Made by a program: the position numbers and the translations under genes
Shown here: piece after piece, positions 38,805-49,061 of the stretch
Position numbering within the stretch: the first letter of the stretch is position 1
Layout: each line of letters starts with the position of its first letter
The notes under the pieces: model-generated
What the model was told of the DNA's origin: nothing
The model's input: only the letters and a program-made list of their open reading frames with translations
Database searches by the model: none
NCBI GenBank assembly: GCA_963778025.1
Contig: CAVZTA010000008.1
Span: 62,001 to 126,000 of the forward strand
Direction: 5' to 3'
Length of the DNA stretch: 64,000 nucleotides
DNA from: CAVZTA01 sp963778025
GTDB taxonomy: Bacteria; Chloroflexota; Limnocylindria; Limnocylindrales; CSP1-4

Positions 38805-39834
38805 CTACCCGAAGCGCCCGCGGTTCGCGACCAGCAGATCCTGCCGGGTCGCGAACGCCTTCAGCATCCGGTAGAAGTTCTTCTTCGAGAGCCGGTCGCG
38901 TTCGGCGTCGGGCAGGCTCGTCCAACCCCGATGCTCGTGGCGGACGAGTGGCAGCCCCGGGACGCGGACCGCGCGCCGGATGGGGACGACCTCCGCACCC
39001 TCCGCGTCCCAGTCGCCGTCGCGGAGCACGAGGCTCCACCAGATGTCGAGGTTCCGGTAGAAGACGAAATGTTCATCGAGCGGCCCGCGGTCGACGAAGT
39101 CGTTCCGCCGGAACGCCAGTGCGTACCCCTCGATGACGTCGACGTCGACCGTGTCCTCGGCCGGCTCCTCGAACTGACGCAGATCCCTCGACACGATGCC
39201 CGAACGGACCGGCCACCGCGACGGATGGGTCCTCCAGGGCCTCGACGAGCGGCGTGATGACATCGCCCGTCGGTTCCACGGACCCATCGAGGATGACGAC
39301 GACCGGCGCGCTGGCCCGGCGGATGCCGGCGTTCAGCGCGGCGGCCGCACCCAGCCGAGCGCTGAGGCCCACGACCTCGGTCTGGATCCCCGGCGCACCC
39401 GGATCCCGACGGTCGAGCTCGGCGAGGACCGCGGCCGCGTCGGCGGGGACCGCGTCGTCGACGACGATGACCTGCGTCCCGTCGGGCGCATGCTCCGCGA
39501 GCGCGACGACGGCCCGTTCGATGTCCTGAGGCCAGTCCGTCGCGACGAGGACCACCGACGCCACGCCCACGGGTGCCTCGTCCAGGCGCGACGGGACCGA
39601 GCCGCTCGAGCCGTACCGCACGACACCGTCGAGCTCGAGGTCCGGGGGATGCGTCGGGCGCAGCGTGAAGTGGCTGCCCTGGTCCACGATCGTCCAGCCC
39701 GCGGCCTCGATCTCGCCACGCAGCCGGTCGGCCGTCGCCCAGTCCCGTGCGCGTCGTGCCTCGACGCGGGCCTTCGCGGCCTCGAAGACCTCGGGCGGGA
39801 CCGATGCGCGAAGGGGTTCCGCGGTGGACGACAT
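38805..39834 (-). CDS. Glycosyltransferase family 2 with N-terminal CysRS-like helical domain, one apparent frameshift
   Basis: 342 residues after skipping one base near 39199. Residues 1-60 (VFEAAKARVEARRARDWATA, DRLRGEIEAAGWTIVDQG, HFTLRP) closely resemble the C-terminal helices of CysRS, including the ARDWATAD-LR string also present in the neighbouring cysS. A GT2 nucleotide-sugar domain follows: ASVVLVATDWPQDIERAVVA, VIVVDDAVP, AALNAGIRRASAPVVVILDG. The rest, in the other frame, has VIEGYALAFRRNDFVDRGPL (acceptor and catalytic region) and RHEHRGWTSLPDAERDRLSK. Predicted to transfer a sugar in the cytoplasm; acceptor unknown. Confidence 0.82.
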
Positions 39835-39872
39835 GGGAGCGCAGGATACGGCTCGTCGCGCGAAACGCCGCG

Positions 39873-40583
39873 TCAGCCGGCCGCCATCGCCCCCGAGACG
39901 AGGATCGCCAGCGACAGGATGTAGGTGTGGGTCAGCCCGCTCCAGAGCACGGAGCCGCTGCGCCAGTCGAGCCAGCCGAAGAGGAATCCGCCGAACAGGG
40001 TGCTGAGCGTCTCGATCTCGGGCTTGCCGATATGCCCGAACGCGAACGGCAGCTGCGCGACGACGATGCCCAGCGGTCCCATCACGCGGATGAGCGAGAA
40101 CATCAGGAGTCCCCGGAAGAACAGCTCGGCCGGGATGACCTCGATGGCCGTGGTCAGGACGACGTCCAGCGGCGACGCAGCCGCTGCGCCGACGTAGTAC
40201 TCACGGAACGACGGCAGCAGCCCCACCGCGAACACCACCGGCGTCATCAGCGCGGCACCGGTGATGCCGATCGCGATCCCCGCGCGCCAGTCGCCGAGGC
40301 GGACGCCGTAGCGCCGCGGATGGTCGCGGAAGACCAGCACGATCATCGCCAGCGACCCGGCGCCCAGGACGACCGCCCGGCTGATCGCGCGGGCCCGAAG
40401 CAGCCCCGCGTCGCCGCCCGTCCCGTCCCAGAACCAGCGTTCGAACGTCCCGCTGTGGTCGAGGAGCGTGACGATCGTGACGACCACGATCGCGAGGGTC
40501 GCGCGGACCGGCAGCGCCACGCCCAGCACCCCGACGGTTCGCAGGTCTGCCGCGGACGGTGGGTACGTCTGCGGGGCGGTCAC
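39873..40583 (-). CDS. CPBP family intramembrane metalloprotease-like protein
   Basis: 236 residues with about seven hydrophobic segments. The Abi/CPBP motifs are partly kept: VIPAELFFRGLLMFSL (EExxxR normally, here AE) and FAFGHIGKPEIETL (FxxxH). A third region is FLFGWLDWRSGSVLWSGLTH, with the usual Trp/His pattern. The single Glu in motif 1 raises doubt about protease activity. The family includes prenyl-protein proteases, bacteriocin-immunity proteins and quorum-related proteases. GTG start. Confidence 0.8.
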   Translation of the reverse strand: MTAPQTYPPSAADLRTVGVLGVALPVRATLAIVVVTIVTLLDHSGTFERWFWDGTGGDAGLLRARAISRAVVLGAGSLAMIVLVFRDHPRRYGVRLGDWRAGIAIGITGAALMTPVVFAVGLLPSFREYYVGAAAASPLDVVLTTAIEVIPAELFFRGLLMFSLIRVMGPLGIVVAQLPFAFGHIGKPEIETLSTLFGGFLFGWLDWRSGSVLWSGLTHTYILSLAILVSGAMAAG

Positions 40584-40705
40584 CCATGACCAGAGCCGGG
40601 CGACGACGCTCGAGCGACCGGTGACGGTCGCGGCCGGCAGCGACCCCCGGCTCCGTGGCGAGCGGCCGCGTGGGATCCACGCGCCGCAGCCTAGCAGGGG
40701 GCGAT

Positions 40706-40733
40706 CGGGGCGCCCGAAGCTCCGCGCGCCCCG
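40706..40733 (-). terminator. G+C-rich stem-loop after the propeller gene
   Basis: CGGGGCGC pairs with GCGCCCCG (8 bp, 12-base loop) ten bases beyond the propeller gene stop and upstream of the CPBP gene. No T-run follows, so termination is only suggested. Confidence 0.4.
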
Positions 40734-40742
40734 ACCACGGTC

Positions 40743-41648
40743 TCAGCGCGTCGGCAGCTGGGTGATCCAGTACGGCGTGTCCGCCGTGGGCGGCGTGTTG
40801 AAGCGGGCGTTCACGACCCACAGCCGGCCGGCGACGATCGCCCCCGTCGTCGGGACGTCGGTGCCGGCGCCCTGGATCGTGCGCAGCAGCCGCAGCTCGC
40901 TGCCGCGGATGCCGTACACGTCGACGATGCCGAGCTGGTTCCGGATGACGTAGAGGGTGCTACCCCGCAGCTCGAGGCCATCCGCGAACGTGACCGATCC
41001 GGCGGGCAGGAGCTCGGCGCTCGCGCCGGTCGACGGGTCGATCGCGAACAGCTGCCCGGTGCTCGAGTTCGGGACGATGAGGTAGCCGCCGAACTCGACG
41101 ATGCCGTTGGCGTTGAACCCCTGGCCGTACACGAAGTCGCCCGTGATGGGCAGCGTGAACGCCGCCGAGGGCGACGGGATGGCGTCGCCGTTCCCGAGCG
41201 GGATGACGGCCAGCTGCTGGATCAGCGAGTCGGTGACATACACCGCGCGCCTCGTGACGACGACGTCGTTCAGGAAGCCCGACTGGAACGAGTACGTCTG
41301 GAGCAGGTCGCCGCTCGAAGCGTCGTACACCCGCACTTCGCCGGTGGGACCACCGGCGACCCACAGCCGGTCCGCACCGCGCTGATAGTCAAGGCCGGTA
41401 TCGACGCGACCGGTCGCGCCCGCGGCGAACGCCGGGTCGACGGCGCCGGTCCGGACGTCGATCCGGGCGATGGCGCCGTCCGCCATCGAGCCGGCGAAGA
41501 CCGTGGTCCCGCGGCCCGCGGCGATGCCTTCGGGTCGCCAGCCGTCGGGCAGGTCGATCCGGCTCGGGAACGGCGCGGCGAGCGCAGGAGCGGCGGTCAG
41601 TGCCAGGGCGATGGCCGTCGCGGGCAGTACGGCGAGACGTCGGGACAT
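40743..41648 (-). CDS. Secreted SMP-30/gluconolactonase-like beta-propeller protein
   Basis: 301 residues. Clear signal peptide MSRRLAVLPATAIALALTAAPALA with an AxA cleavage site. The mature part consists of repeated four-strand blades, e.g. VFAGSMADGAIARIDVRTG, LWVAGGPTGEVRVYDASSG, VYVTDSLIQQLAVIPLGNG, YLIVPNSSTGQLFAIDPSTG and LWVVNARFNTPP. This is the six-bladed arrangement of SMP-30/LRE and related vitellogenin-like propellers. Lactonase activity is not shown; many relatives are binding proteins. Acts outside the membrane. Confidence 0.83.
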   Translation of the reverse strand: MSRRLAVLPATAIALALTAAPALAAPFPSRIDLPDGWRPEGIAAGRGTTVFAGSMADGAIARIDVRTGAVDPAFAAGATGRVDTGLDYQRGADRLWVAGGPTGEVRVYDASSGDLLQTYSFQSGFLNDVVVTRRAVYVTDSLIQQLAVIPLGNGDAIPSPSAAFTLPITGDFVYGQGFNANGIVEFGGYLIVPNSSTGQLFAIDPSTGASAELLPAGSVTFADGLELRGSTLYVIRNQLGIVDVYGIRGSELRLLRTIQGAGTDVPTTGAIVAGRLWVVNARFNTPPTADTPYWITQLPTR

Positions 41649-41898
41649 GCGAGCGTCCTCCAGCGGGCAGGCACCGGTCGCTGCCGGCGGGTCGTGCCGG
41701 TGCGAGTGGCTCGGGGTCTGGGAACGGTACGCCCGTCACCGGCTCCCCGGTTTCGGGCCCATGCACCGGTGGGTTGCGGCGGCGTGACAGGCATCGTCGT
41801 CCGTCCATGAGGGCGCCCGCCGCCTGCCGATGGGCGCCGGCGCGAGCAGGGACGACGATCCCGGTATCGACCAGCCCCGCGCCGCCGGAGACCGTCCC

Positions 41899-42071
41899 GT
41901 GACCGACCTCATCGCCATGGCTCAGATGCTCGCCGTCGCGATGCTCGCGGCGCTCCCGATCGTCGTCCTCGTCCGCCTGATCGACAGCGATCCAGACTTC
42001 GACGATCCGACGCCGTACGGCAAGCGCGTCGACGAGCTGCATCCGCTCGTCCTGTCGCCCTCCCGGGGTAG
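41899..42071 (+). CDS. Small single-pass membrane protein, 3' end unclear
   Basis: From a GTG with GGAG nine bases upstream, the product reads MTDLIAMAQMLAVAMLAALP, then IVVLVRLIDSDPDFDDPTPY and GKRVDELHPL. This is one membrane helix with a short acidic tail. The unshifted frame stays open far into the opposing cupin gene, which is unlikely to be real; a TAG in another frame at 42069 may be the true end. The family was not recognised. Confidence 0.4.
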
Positions 42072-42090
42072 TCGCGCCGACGCTCGAAGG

Positions 42091-42486
42091 TCAATCGCCC
42101 TCGGGCAGCCCGTCGACGTTGAACACGACGTCGCCGGTCCCCATGCGCATGAGGACCGCCTCGACGCCATCCGTGCTCATGCTGCCCTCGCGGTGGATGG
42201 CATGCCGCGGCACGACGACGAACGATCCCGCCGGGGCCTCCTGCCGCACGATCTCGCCGTCGACCCAGGTGTCGAACCGCGCCGAGCCGCGGATCACGTA
42301 GATGTAGGACTCGTACTCGCCGTGGTGGTGCCAGCCGGTGAGGACGCCTGGCTCGGTGTCGAGCGTCCCGAGCCAGAGGCCGTCCTCGGCGAGGGCCTGC
42401 AGGCGATGCATCCCGGCCGTGGCGGGCCCATCGGGCGGTCGACGCCCATCGGGCGGCAGGACACGGATGTGCGGCGGCCGGTCCAT
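42091..42486 (-). CDS. Cupin domain protein
   Basis: 131 residues. The metal-binding cupin motif 1 is GWHHHGEYESYIYVIRGSA (HHHxxxxE region) and motif 2 is GSFVVVPRHAIHRE. The fold is a single small barrel that probably binds a divalent metal. The family covers dioxygenases, isomerases and sugar-binding proteins, so no reaction can be given. It ends seven bases upstream of the ettA stop side; same strand as ettA. Confidence 0.85.
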   Translation of the reverse strand: MDRPPHIRVLPPDGRRPPDGPATAGMHRLQALAEDGLWLGTLDTEPGVLTGWHHHGEYESYIYVIRGSARFDTWVDGEIVRQEAPAGSFVVVPRHAIHREGSMSTDGVEAVLMRMGTGDVVFNVDGLPEGD

Positions 42487-42493
42487 CTGCCCG

Positions 42494-44170
<1,677 letters not shown>

Positions 44171-44207
44171 GGACGTGGAGGGTACCGCCCGGGGCGTGTT
44201 CGGCTTG

Positions 44208-44696
44208 TCAGCGATCCCGCAGATCGAGCGCGAGCAGGTCCTCGCCCCACTTCCGCTCGCCGGTCAGCGTGAAGCCGTACCGCAGATAGAACGGCTGGGG
44301 CGACCCTTCGCCGTGCTCGCAGCTGGTCAGGAGGACCTCGGCGTCGGGTCTGGTCTTGAGGTACTCCACCACCGCGTCGATGGTCGCGGCGCCGTAGCCA
44401 CGGCCCTGGAACCGGTGGTCGATCAGCAGCCGCCAGAGGAAGTACGGGCCGACGATGTCGTCGTTCGCGGCCAGCGTCTCGGCCGGGATGCCATCGCTGA
44501 TCATCACGAACCCGACGAGCTGGTCGCCGTCATGGACGGACCACATCCGGGGACGCGCGATGGCGTCCTCGATCGCGTCCTCGAAGTGGCTTTCCATCGA
44601 CCCGAGGTAGCGCTCCTGCCCGGGTCCCCGCTCCAGCCGGAGGACGGCCGCCTTGTCGTCCTCGGTCAGGATGTCGCGAAGCTGGACGCGTGCCAT
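44208..44696 (-). CDS. GNAT family N-acetyltransferase
   Basis: 162 residues. The acetyl-CoA-binding signature is HRFQGRGYGAATIDAVVEYL (Q/RxxGxG/A) after strand YFLWRLLID. A later strand, LTSCEHGEGSPQPFYLRYGF, has the typical FYxxxGF end. The pattern MARVQLRDILTEDDKAAVLR at the start is common in spermine/spermidine- or BltD-like GNATs, but the acceptor cannot be assigned. Confidence 0.88.
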   Translation of the reverse strand: MARVQLRDILTEDDKAAVLRLERGPGQERYLGSMESHFEDAIEDAIARPRMWSVHDGDQLVGFVMISDGIPAETLAANDDIVGPYFLWRLLIDHRFQGRGYGAATIDAVVEYLKTRPDAEVLLTSCEHGEGSPQPFYLRYGFTLTGERKWGEDLLALDLRDR

Positions 44697-44769
44697 GTGG
44701 GTCCCCCTTGGACGAGCCGCGTGGCGCCGGTACGGATGCGACCGACGGCTATCGCGGACGCGGCGGCTC

Positions 44770-45369
44770 TCAGTTCAGGACCAGCCAGGCGACGCGCATG
44801 GTGGCCGGCGCGGCTCGATTGAGGTGGATCCGGGCGAGGCCGGAGCTGGGATAGTTGGGGCGCATCGCCGCCACGAACATGCCATCGCGGAAGCTCATCA
44901 GGTTCGCGAAGCAGAGCGATGAACCGCCGAGCCCGCCTTTGGCGCGAAGGTCGACGTCGACATGGTCGGCGCCGGCCGGCACGTCGATGCGGCCGCTGCG
45001 CTTGATGAGATTCACCTTGCCATTGACGTACAGGGCGGTGCCACCGCTCGAGTTCGACGCGACGACCGCGGCAGCACGAGTGCCCGACACGCGTCCGTAG
45101 ACGCCGCAGTCCGTCCAACTCACGTCGCCATCGCTGATCCCGATCACTGCCTGGCCGGCCGTCGCGTGGACCGACAGCGCGGCGCTCGGCGACGTCAGGC
45201 TCGTGAGCGAAGCCGCGGCGTTCGCCTGACCCAGGAGGAGTGGGTCACCGTCGGCCGCGTCCACGTCAGCGGGTCGCGCGACCCCACCGAGGACCGTCGC
45301 GGCCGCTGCCCCAGCTGCGGTCAGGAGGACGGCACGGCGACTGCGCTGTGCCTGCGTGTCGTTGGTCAT
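44770..45369 (-). CDS. Tat-exported protein of unknown function
   Basis: 199 residues. The N-terminus MTNDTQAQRSRRAVLLTAAG, then AAAATVLGG, is a twin-arginine signal. The mature part has a Ser/Thr-rich stretch and then beta-rich segments (VYGRVSGTRAAAVVASNSSG, GRIDVPAGADHVDVDLRAKG, LARIHLNRAAPATMRVAWLV). This resembles secreted beta-helix/tail-fibre-like proteins of soil bacteria, without a known function. GGAGG lies eight bases before the ATG. Confidence 0.75.
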   Translation of the reverse strand: MTNDTQAQRSRRAVLLTAAGAAAATVLGGVARPADVDAADGDPLLLGQANAAASLTSLTSPSAALSVHATAGQAVIGISDGDVSWTDCGVYGRVSGTRAAAVVASNSSGGTALYVNGKVNLIKRSGRIDVPAGADHVDVDLRAKGGLGGSSLCFANLMSFRDGMFVAAMRPNYPSSGLARIHLNRAAPATMRVAWLVLN

Positions 45370-45894
45370 CGCGGGGACCTCCATGAGCCCTCGGTCGACG
45401 CCGATCGCCGACCTGCGCGCCAGACACGGACCCGGCCCCCGCGCGCCCTCGCAGCGCTGGGACGTCATGACCGCGGATGCTGTTACACATCGTGTGGACA
45501 CGGTCGACCGACCGGAGCTGGCGGAGGCGCCCGAGGCTGCCGGAGACACCCAGCACGAACCCGGCGGCCTGACTGGCCCGGCCGTGAGCTGCCCGCGGTC
45601 TTCCCGAGCAGCCGCCGCTGGCGCGGCAGGTCGCGTACCGGTCCGAGCGCTACTTCGGCGGGTTCTGCGGCCTGGACTCGGCCGGGGCGCCCGCCGCGCC
45701 GGCATCAAGGTCGATCGGCGGGTTCTCGCCACGCTCAAGATCCACGGCCGAGACCGGCACGACCCCACGCCGGTCGACGTCGATGCCCGCAGAACGCCCG
45801 AAGTAGCGCTCGCACCGCTATCGAGCGTGGCAGTGGTGCGAGCGATATCGGCCGGTCGTGGCGCGGCACTGGGGAGCGCTGATACCTTCGGGCG
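45370..45894. other. 525-bp stretch without a confident gene; possible L20-like relic
   Basis: Open frames exist but none has homology along its length or a good ribosome-binding site. At 45693-45760 the plus strand encodes AGIKVDRRVLATLKIHGRD, which resembles the C-terminal part of ribosomal protein L20 (AGIExDRKVLADLA). The intact rplT lies at 11640-11990. The match is short and may be chance. The 3' part must contain the promoter of the UvrA-like gene. Confidence 0.35.
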
Positions 45895-48256
45895 ATGCCC
45901 ACCGCCGACACCCACGATCTCATCCGTGTGCGCGGCGCACGGGAGAACAACCTCAAGGACATCGACGTCGATCTGCCGAAGCGGCGGCTGACCGTGTTCA
46001 CCGGCGTGTCCGGCTCGGGCAAGAGCTCGCTGGTCTTCGCGACGATCGCTGCCGAATTGCAGCGGCTCATCAACGAGACGTACAGCGCCTTCGTCCAGGG
46101 CTTCATGCCCACCCTCGCGCGCCCGGACGTCGACCTGCTCGAGGGGCTGACGACGGCGATCATCGTCGACCAGGAGCGGATGGGCGCCAACGTCCGCTCG
46201 ACCGTCGGCACGGCGACCGACGCCAACACGATGCTGCGGATCCTGTTCAGCCGGCTCGGGCAGCCGCACGTCGGCTCGCCGCAGGCCTTCTCGTTCAACA
46301 TCCCGTCGGTCAGTGGCAAGGGCGCCGTGACCTTCGAGCGCGGCGGCAGCACCGTGAGGGAGGCGCGCAGCTTCAGCATCACGGGCGGCATGTGCCCGCG
46401 CTGCGAGGGCATGGGCAGCGTCACCGACATCGATCTCGACGAGCTCTACGACGAGTCCAAGTCGCTCTCCGAAGGCGCGATCAAGGTCCCGGGCTACACC
46501 GCGGACGGCTGGTCGACGCGCATCTTCAAGGCGGCGGGCCTCGACCCGGACAAGCCCATCCGCGACTACACCGACCAGGAGCGCCACCGCTTCCTCCGCC
46601 AGGAGACGACCAAGGTCAAGGTCGAGGGCATCAACCTCACCTACGAGGGCCTGGTGCCGAAGGTCCAGAAGTCGATGCTCTCGAAGGACCGCGAGGCGAT
46701 GCAGCCGCACATCCGCGCCTTCGTGGACCGGGCGGTCACCTTCATGACCTGCCCCGAGTGCGGCGGCACGCGCCTCAGCGAGGGCGCCCGGATGTCCAAG
46801 ATCCGGGGCGTCAGCATCGCGGATGCGTGCGCGATGCAGATCAGCGACCTGGCCGCCTGGGTGCACAAGCTCGATGAGCCCTCGGTCGCGCCGCTCCTGG
46901 CGGGCCTGCAGCAGACGCTCGACTCGTTCGTCGAGGTCGGCCTGGGCTACCTCTCGCTCGACCGCCCGTCGGGGACGCTCTCGGGTGGCGAGGCGCAGCG
47001 GACGAAGATGATCCGCCATCTCGGGTCGTCGCTGACCGACGTGACCTATGTCTTCGACGAGCCGACGATCGGCCTCCATCCGCACGACATCGCCCGGATG
47101 AACGACCTCCTCCTGCGGCTGCGCGACAAGGGCAACACGGTCCTCGTCGTCGAGCACAAGCCCGAGGTCATCGCGATCGCCGACCATGTCGTCGACCTGG
47201 GGCCGGGCGCGGGCACGGCGGGCGGCGAGGTCGTGTTCGAGGGCCCGGTCGACGAGCTCCGCGCCAGCGACACGCTGACCGGTCGACACCTCGGCTATCG
47301 GGCGACGCTCAAGACCGCACCGCGGACGCCGGCGGGCTCGCTCCCGATCCGCCACGCCACGCAGCACAACCTGCAGGACGTCAGCGTGGACATCCCGCTC
47401 GGCGTCCTGACCGTCGTCACCGGCGTCGCCGGCTCCGGCAAGAGCTCGCTCATCCACGGCTCCATGCCGCGGGACGCCGGCGTCGTCGCGATCGACCAGA
47501 CGCCCATCCGCGGCTCCCGCCGGAGCAACCCGGCGACGTATACCGGCCTGCTCGATCCGATCCGCACCGCGTTCGCCAAGGCGAACGGCGTGAAGCCCGC
47601 CCTGTTCAGCGCGAACTCCGAGGGCGCCTGCCCCACCTGCAACGGCAACGGGCTCATCTACACCGAGCTCGGGATCATGGACACGGTGACGACCGTGTGC
47701 GAGGAGTGCGAGGGCAAGCGCTTCCAGGCGAGCGTCCTCGAGTACAAGCTCGGCGGCCGGGACATCAGCGAGGTGCTCGCGATGCCGGTGGCCGAGGCGC
47801 TCGAGTTCTTCGGCAGCGGTGACGCGAAGACGCCCGCCGCTCGGTCGATCCTCAGCCGCATGTCCGACGTCGGCCTGGGCTACCTGCGCATCGGGCAGCC
47901 GCTGACGACGCTGTCCGGGGGCGAGCGCCAGCGGCTGAAGCTCGCCATCCAGATGGCGACCGACGGCGGCATCTACGTCCTCGACGAGCCGACGTCGGGT
48001 CTCCATCTGGCCGACGTCGAGAACCTGCTGAAGCTGCTCGACCGGCTGGTCGACTCCGGCAAGACGGTCATCGTCATCGAACACCACCTCGCGGTGATGT
48101 CGCACGCGGACTGGATCATCGACCTCGGTCCGGGCGCCGGCCGCGACGGCGGCACGGGTCGTGTTCGAGGGGACGCCGGCCGAGCTCGTCGCGGCGCGTT
48201 CGACGCTGACCGGGCAGCACCTGGCCGGGTACGTGGGTCAGGCCGTCCCCGCCTGA
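45895..48256 (+). CDS. Short UvrA-like ABC ATPase, one apparent frameshift near the end
   Basis: 786 residues after skipping one G near 48157. The first ABC unit has GVSGSGKSSLVF, a zinc module with CPRCEGMGSV and CPECGGTRLSEG, signature TLSGGEAQRTKMIRHLGSSL and DEPTIGLHPHD. The second has GVAGSGKSSLIHGSM, CPTCNGNGLIYTE with CEECEGKRF, TLSGGERQRLKLAIQMA and DEPTSGLHLAD. At under 800 residues it lacks the insertion that carries the UvrB-binding part of true UvrA (about 950). It therefore belongs with the UvrA2/DrrC-like proteins linked to drug or DNA-damage tolerance. The C-terminus after the break reads VVFEGTPAELVAARSTLTGQ. Confidence 0.9.
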
Positions 48257-48262
48257 CCGTCG

Positions 48263-48996
48263 TCAGGTGCCGGGTCGCTGCGAGCCGCCCAGGAGCCAGT
48301 CGAGGGCGGCCTCGACGTGGATGCCCGCCGTATCGAGGATCGGCACGCCGGCATACGAGGGCTCCGTCAGGATCAGCGCGAGCTCGGTACCGCCGAGGAT
48401 GACGCCGTCGACCGCCTGCTCGTCCCGGAGTCGGGCGATGACGGCCACGAGGGCTGCGCGGCTCTCGTCACGCAGGACGCCGAGGACCAGCTCGCCCATG
48501 TAGATGCCGTGGACCAGCTCCTGGTCGGCGTCCGGACGGCACGACGATCGAGATCCCGGCCGGCTCGAACCGATCGCGATAGAGCCGCGACTGCGTCACG
48601 AATCGCGTCCCGATGACCCCGAGCCGTCGATGGCCCGCCGCGCGCGCCGCGGCGAGGGCCGCGTCGACGATGTGGATCAGCGGCAGCCGCTGACGGCGGC
48701 TCGATCCGCTCGAACCCGAGATGCGTCGCGTTCGAGGCGATCAGGGCACAGCCACAGCCCGCGGCCGTCAGCTGCTCGATCGCGGCCCCGACCGCACGGC
48801 CCACCAGGTCGAAGTCCCCCTCCCCCAACGCCCGCATCGTGCTGCCCGCCTCGATGCTGTCGATGATCACCCGCGGGAACGTCCCATCCGGACGACGCCG
48901 CCGCCAGCCCGCGACCAGCCGTCGGTAGTAGTCGATCGTGGATTCCGGGCCGACCCCGCCGACGATGCCCAGGATCCGTTCGCCGTCCGTCGTCAC
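48263..48996 (-). CDS. Aspartate/glutamate racemase family protein, two apparent frameshifts
   Basis: 243 residues when two single-base insertions (near 48690 and 48535) are ignored. The first part reads ILGIVGGVGPESTIDYYRRL, then RVIIDSIEAGSTMR and GCGCALIASNATHLGFERI. Position 1 of the usual Cys pair is replaced: SNATH rather than CNTxH. The middle has LPLIHIVDAALAAARAAGHR. The end, after DADQELVHGIYMGELVLGVL, has GVILGGTELALILTEP, where the second catalytic Cys is normally in GCTE; here it is GGTE. Loss of both cysteines suggests a non-racemase activity or a binding role. Confidence 0.8.
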
Positions 48997-49061
48997 GCCA
49001 CGGACTATGCCGCGCCACGGTCCCGGCTGTCCGGGCGCCTACACCCCCAGCCCGTGACAGG

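Noticed and set aside
44770..48105. A very long minus-strand frame fusing the Tat protein with antisense of the UvrA-like gene
   Set aside because: Only the last 199 residues have a signal peptide and ribosome-binding site; the rest is shadow of the UvrA-like gene on the plus strand.
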